Made by a program: the position numbers and the translations under genes
Notes under the pieces: generated by a model
Told to the model about the DNA's origin: nothing
The model's database searches: none
The model's input: the letters and a program-made list of their open reading frames with translations, nothing else
In this document: positions 61,976 through 64,000 of the stretch, one piece after another
How the letters are laid out: every line of letters begins with the position of its first letter
How positions within the stretch are numbered: the stretch's first letter is position 1
NCBI RefSeq assembly: GCF_003011885.1
Contig: NZ_PXXO01000001.1
Span: 298,494 to 362,493 of the forward strand
DNA: 64,000 nt
DNA from: Cyanobium usitatum str. Tous
GTDB taxonomy: Bacteria; Cyanobacteriota; Cyanobacteriia; PCC-6307; Cyanobiaceae
Direction of reading: 5' to 3'

Positions 61976-62728
61976 TCACTCAACCCTGAAGGTCACGGCC
62001 ATCACTGCGGTGATGTCCTTCTCGATTGTGCGGGTGTCGTAGGAGCCGCTGTCACTGGTCTCCGTTGAGTTGGGGGAGGTGATCTGGAAGGAGCCGGTGT
62101 CGGCGTTTGTGATCGCACCGATGCCGGCGCCGGCCTCCGAGGCTATGGCCCGCGCCCGAGCTCGGGCGTCCTTGGTGGCCTTCGCCAGCATGTCGACCCG
62201 CTTCTCCGCAAGCTTGGTGTAGGTGTAAGCCGGCTCGTTGATGGTTAGAGGCACTCCCTTGCCGATCAACTGCCCAATCTGACCAGAGACCTTATAGATC
62301 TTGGCGACATTCCAGCTGCCTATCAGCACTGCTTGCGTGCTGGTCCAGGTGGTGGAGCGCAGCTCCCCGGTGCGGGGATCGCGCACTTCCTGCTTTTCCG
62401 ATTTAACCGAGTCGAGCTCCATCTCATCGGCCTCGATGCCCTGGGCCTTGAGGAAGGCCACGGTTTGCTCTATTGCAGGCTGCAGTCCTTGGTATGAAGC
62501 TTGCTGGCTGGCCCCGCTCTGGGAGACCTTCACCGACCAGTCGACGTAGTCGGATGTAATTCGCTCGGTGCTGGCTCCAGTAACTGTGATGGTGTCGTTG
62601 GCGTTGCGGATGCCCCTCACCATGACGCCACTGGCGGTGGTGAGCCCGAGTCCAAGCACGGCCATGGCAAACACCAGTGTTGGCGTCCGCTTGAGAAACA
62701 TCCAGCTGCTGAGCACCCAATTTTGCAT
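61976..62728 (-). CDS. SIMPL (DUF541) domain protein
   Basis: A 250-aa protein with an N-terminal membrane anchor or signal (TPTLVFAMAVLGLGLTTASG) and a SIMPL domain (about 45-245). It has the ITVTGASTERITSDYVDWSV opening and the DARARARAIASEAGAGIG block. The domain occurs in periplasmic proteins and some oxidative-stress proteins; the molecular function is unresolved. ATG 62728. It lies 99 bases from the desaturase on the same strand. Confidence 0.85.
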   Translation of the reverse strand: MQNWVLSSWMFLKRTPTLVFAMAVLGLGLTTASGVMVRGIRNANDTITVTGASTERITSDYVDWSVKVSQSGASQQASYQGLQPAIEQTVAFLKAQGIEADEMELDSVKSEKQEVRDPRTGELRSTTWTSTQAVLIGSWNVAKIYKVSGQIGQLIGKGVPLTINEPAYTYTKLAEKRVDMLAKATKDARARARAIASEAGAGIGAITNADTGSFQITSPNSTETSDSGSYDTRTIEKDITAVMAVTFRVE

Positions 62729-62887
62729 TTTCACTCGTCTTGGAAGCAGCTGAATTCAGCCTATTGAGCCGTCGCTTGCCTGTCTTAAAGCTGTTAGTCG
62801 AAGGGATATTCGAAGACAAGGTTCAGGCTAAGGCGCCCGGGTGTGGCGTGGTCGCGGTCGATGTTGGCAGCAGCGCCCTAATTACAC

Positions 62888-63298
62888 TCAGTGCCTCAAG
62901 GCATCCCGGTGGGCACTCAAGAACTCCTCTTGTTTGCGGCTAAACGGCCGGATCAGATTCGCCCCTTCGATGCCCCAGCAGCGCAAGGCCTCCCCTGCTG
63001 CCTCGTGCTGCCAGATCAGCTGCCCACCGCTATCGAAGCTGATCCAGTGCCGATCAAACAGTTTGTCCACATGGGGGGAGAGCAGCAGGCCATTGGCACC
63101 GATCAGCCGTTCGCTGTTGTCGCAGGATCGCCAGGGTTTGATGTGGCTCGCCACCAGGAACTGCTGCCGCGCCAGGCCCGTGAACCGGCAGGCCGGCTCC
63201 CGTTCGGCCACCCGATGGCGAAACAACCCCTGCCCCAACCGCGCCTTGGTGAGCCCCCGCTCGGTGCTGCGCGACTTCAATGAGGAACTGCTCCGCAT
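62888..63298 (-). CDS. HNH endonuclease (probably N-terminally truncated)
   Basis: A 136-aa protein with an HNH nuclease segment: ACRFTGLARQQFLVASHIKPW, ANGLLLSPHVDKLFDRHWIS and a basic surrounding region. Full-length relatives usually carry a preceding domain of 100 or more residues; here only about 40 residues precede the motif, and upstream DNA does not continue it. The gene may be a remnant of a mobile or restriction-linked gene, next to the IS element. ATG 63298; the frame is open further to 63427 but looks non-coding. Confidence 0.65.
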   Translation of the reverse strand: MRSSSSLKSRSTERGLTKARLGQGLFRHRVAEREPACRFTGLARQQFLVASHIKPWRSCDNSERLIGANGLLLSPHVDKLFDRHWISFDSGGQLIWQHEAAGEALRCWGIEGANLIRPFSRKQEEFLSAHRDALRH

Positions 63299-63481
63299 GC
63301 TTGCCAACGCCCGCTGAGGCGCTCCAGCACCGCCGGATTGCACCCCCGTTATCAGGTAGCGCCCCTCCGAGTGGTGTAACTCAGGAGGTCCTGTGACCCT
63401 TTCCGGAGGGTGAACAGGAGCAATCAAGAGATGACTGCTTGGAAGCTGACTGCGCAGCTCCGTTCATCCACTATGAACCCT

Positions 63482-63508
63482 GATCGCTGAATTGGCAACT
63501 CAGCGATC
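63482..63508. repeat. 9-bp inverted repeat near the IS boundary
   Basis: GATCGCTGA at 63482-63490 and TCAGCGATC at 63500-63508 are perfect inverted repeats with 9 intervening bases. It lies between the HNH fragment and the transposase stop at 63548. It could be a terminator-like hairpin or part of the IS end; the other IS end is outside the window. Confidence 0.55.
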
Positions 63509-63547
63509 GATATGTTCTGTGTAGATCTAGGGAGGAGATGTTGCGGT

Positions 63548-64000
63548 TCAGCTGGTGCTTGCTGCCGGCTGGGCGGACGGATCAGCATCAGTGAGCTCCA
63601 GCGGCTCTTCCGGCTCCGGGATCTTGGCCATCGTGGCCTCGGAAAAAAAGCGCCTGCGTTCCAGCTGCCATTCCTCCTGCTGCTCCAGCAGCTGGCTACC
63701 CACCAACCGCACGATCGCAGCGTCGTTGGGGAAGATGCCGACCACGTTGGTGCGGCGTTTGATCTCCTTGTTGAGCCGCTCTAGAGGGTTGGTGCTCCAC
63801 ACCTTGCGCCAGTGCTCCTGGGGAAAGTGGAGAAAGGCCAGCACGTCGTCACAGGCGGCGTCCATCACCGGCACGGCTGTTGGGAACTGCTTGCGCAGCA
63901 TCTCGGTGACCCGCTGCCAGTGGCCACGCACCTGATCAGGAGCCTGGATCACAAACACAGCCTTCATGGCTGCTGCCACCATGTCCTGGCCGGCTTTCGG
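63548..64000 (-). CDS. IS256-family transposase, C-terminal part (cut by window)
   Basis: The visible 151 residues match the C-terminal part of IS256-type (mutator-like) DDE transposases. Landmarks are the WSTNPLERLNKEIKRRTNVV block with the terminal catalytic-region Glu, followed by GIFPNDAAIVRLVGSQLLEQ. The stop codon is at 63548-63550, and the 5' part lies beyond 64000. It makes this end of the window a mobile element boundary, and the adjacent HNH fragment may be its passenger or the site it disrupted. Confidence 0.92.
   Translation of the reverse strand, partial: PKAGQDMVAAAMKAVFVIQAPDQVRGHWQRVTEMLRKQFPTAVPVMDAACDDVLAFLHFPQEHWRKVWSTNPLERLNKEIKRRTNVVGIFPNDAAIVRLVGSQLLEQQEEWQLERRRFFSEATMAKIPEPEEPLELTDADPSAQPAASTS

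Overview
The window looks like chromosome from a high-G+C picocyanobacterium of the Synechococcus/Cyanobium type. Direct support: petN (cytochrome b6f), psaK (photosystem I), two high-light-inducible proteins (HLIPs), thf1/psb29, the FO-synthase gene cofH, a PAP/fibrillin lipid-associated protein, 6S RNA directly behind purK, and many cyanobacteria-restricted families (DUF1257/Ycf35, DUF1830, DUF2103, DUF2499, DUF3110, DUF3593, YggT). Genes are tightly packed, often overlapping by 1-13 bases (GTGA, ATGA, TGATG junctions), and GTG/TTG starts are common. The species cannot be named from the sequence alone.

Layout. 1-9.1 kb: sugar ABC permease, a membrane-anchored coiled-coil J-domain protein, purK, 6S RNA, nitroreductase, DUF2103-clpS facing petN, a small membrane protein, cofH, an unknown exported protein and thf1. 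9.1-13.3 kb: clpP and ftsH, with a phosphotransferase of lower G+C and a broken outer-membrane barrel gene between them. 13.4-19.8 kb: ABC permease, pyruvate kinase, MazG, YggT, scpB, ilvA. 19.9-26.2 kb: dxs, a flavoprotein reductase, psaK, a glutamate-receptor-like channel, DUF3593-DUF2499, csaB. 26.2-32.9 kb: prxQ, rpmB, an apparently inserted MazEF pair, htpG, two ferredoxins, hisZ, an inositol-phosphatase-family gene and tRNA-Ser. 33-41.4 kb: pstCAB with a candidate Pho box, dnaK-dnaJ, DUF3110, murQ, mtnP. 41.5-53 kb: cyclophilin, ribBA, argC, purN, Ycf35-like, M61 peptidase, amidase, pgi, recQ. 53-62.7 kb: the two HLIPs, a TerB-like gene, very small proteins including a Nif11-like one, a Gly-rich exported protein, a frameshifted tspO-like gene, rhomboid protease, a PPC-glutaredoxin fusion, PfkB kinase, VOC protein, PAP/fibrillin and a fatty-acid desaturase. 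62.9-64 kb: an HNH nuclease fragment and the C-terminal part of an IS256-family transposase cut by the window edge.

How it fits together: most genes are housekeeping, but photosynthesis support stands out (Thf1, ClpP, FtsH, HLIPs, PetN, PsaK, fibrillin, desaturase). The accessory signals are a kinase plus decayed barrel gene between clpP and ftsH, MazEF between rpmB and htpG, several short degenerate tandem arrays (16-bp period at 29878 and 32937, about 20-bp at 48412, 6-bp at 49419), and the IS-associated right end. I found no CRISPR array, phage or biosynthetic cluster. The least-explained items are the tandem arrays, the J-domain coiled-coil protein, the receptor-like channel with an atypical pore loop, and the PPC-glutaredoxin fusion.
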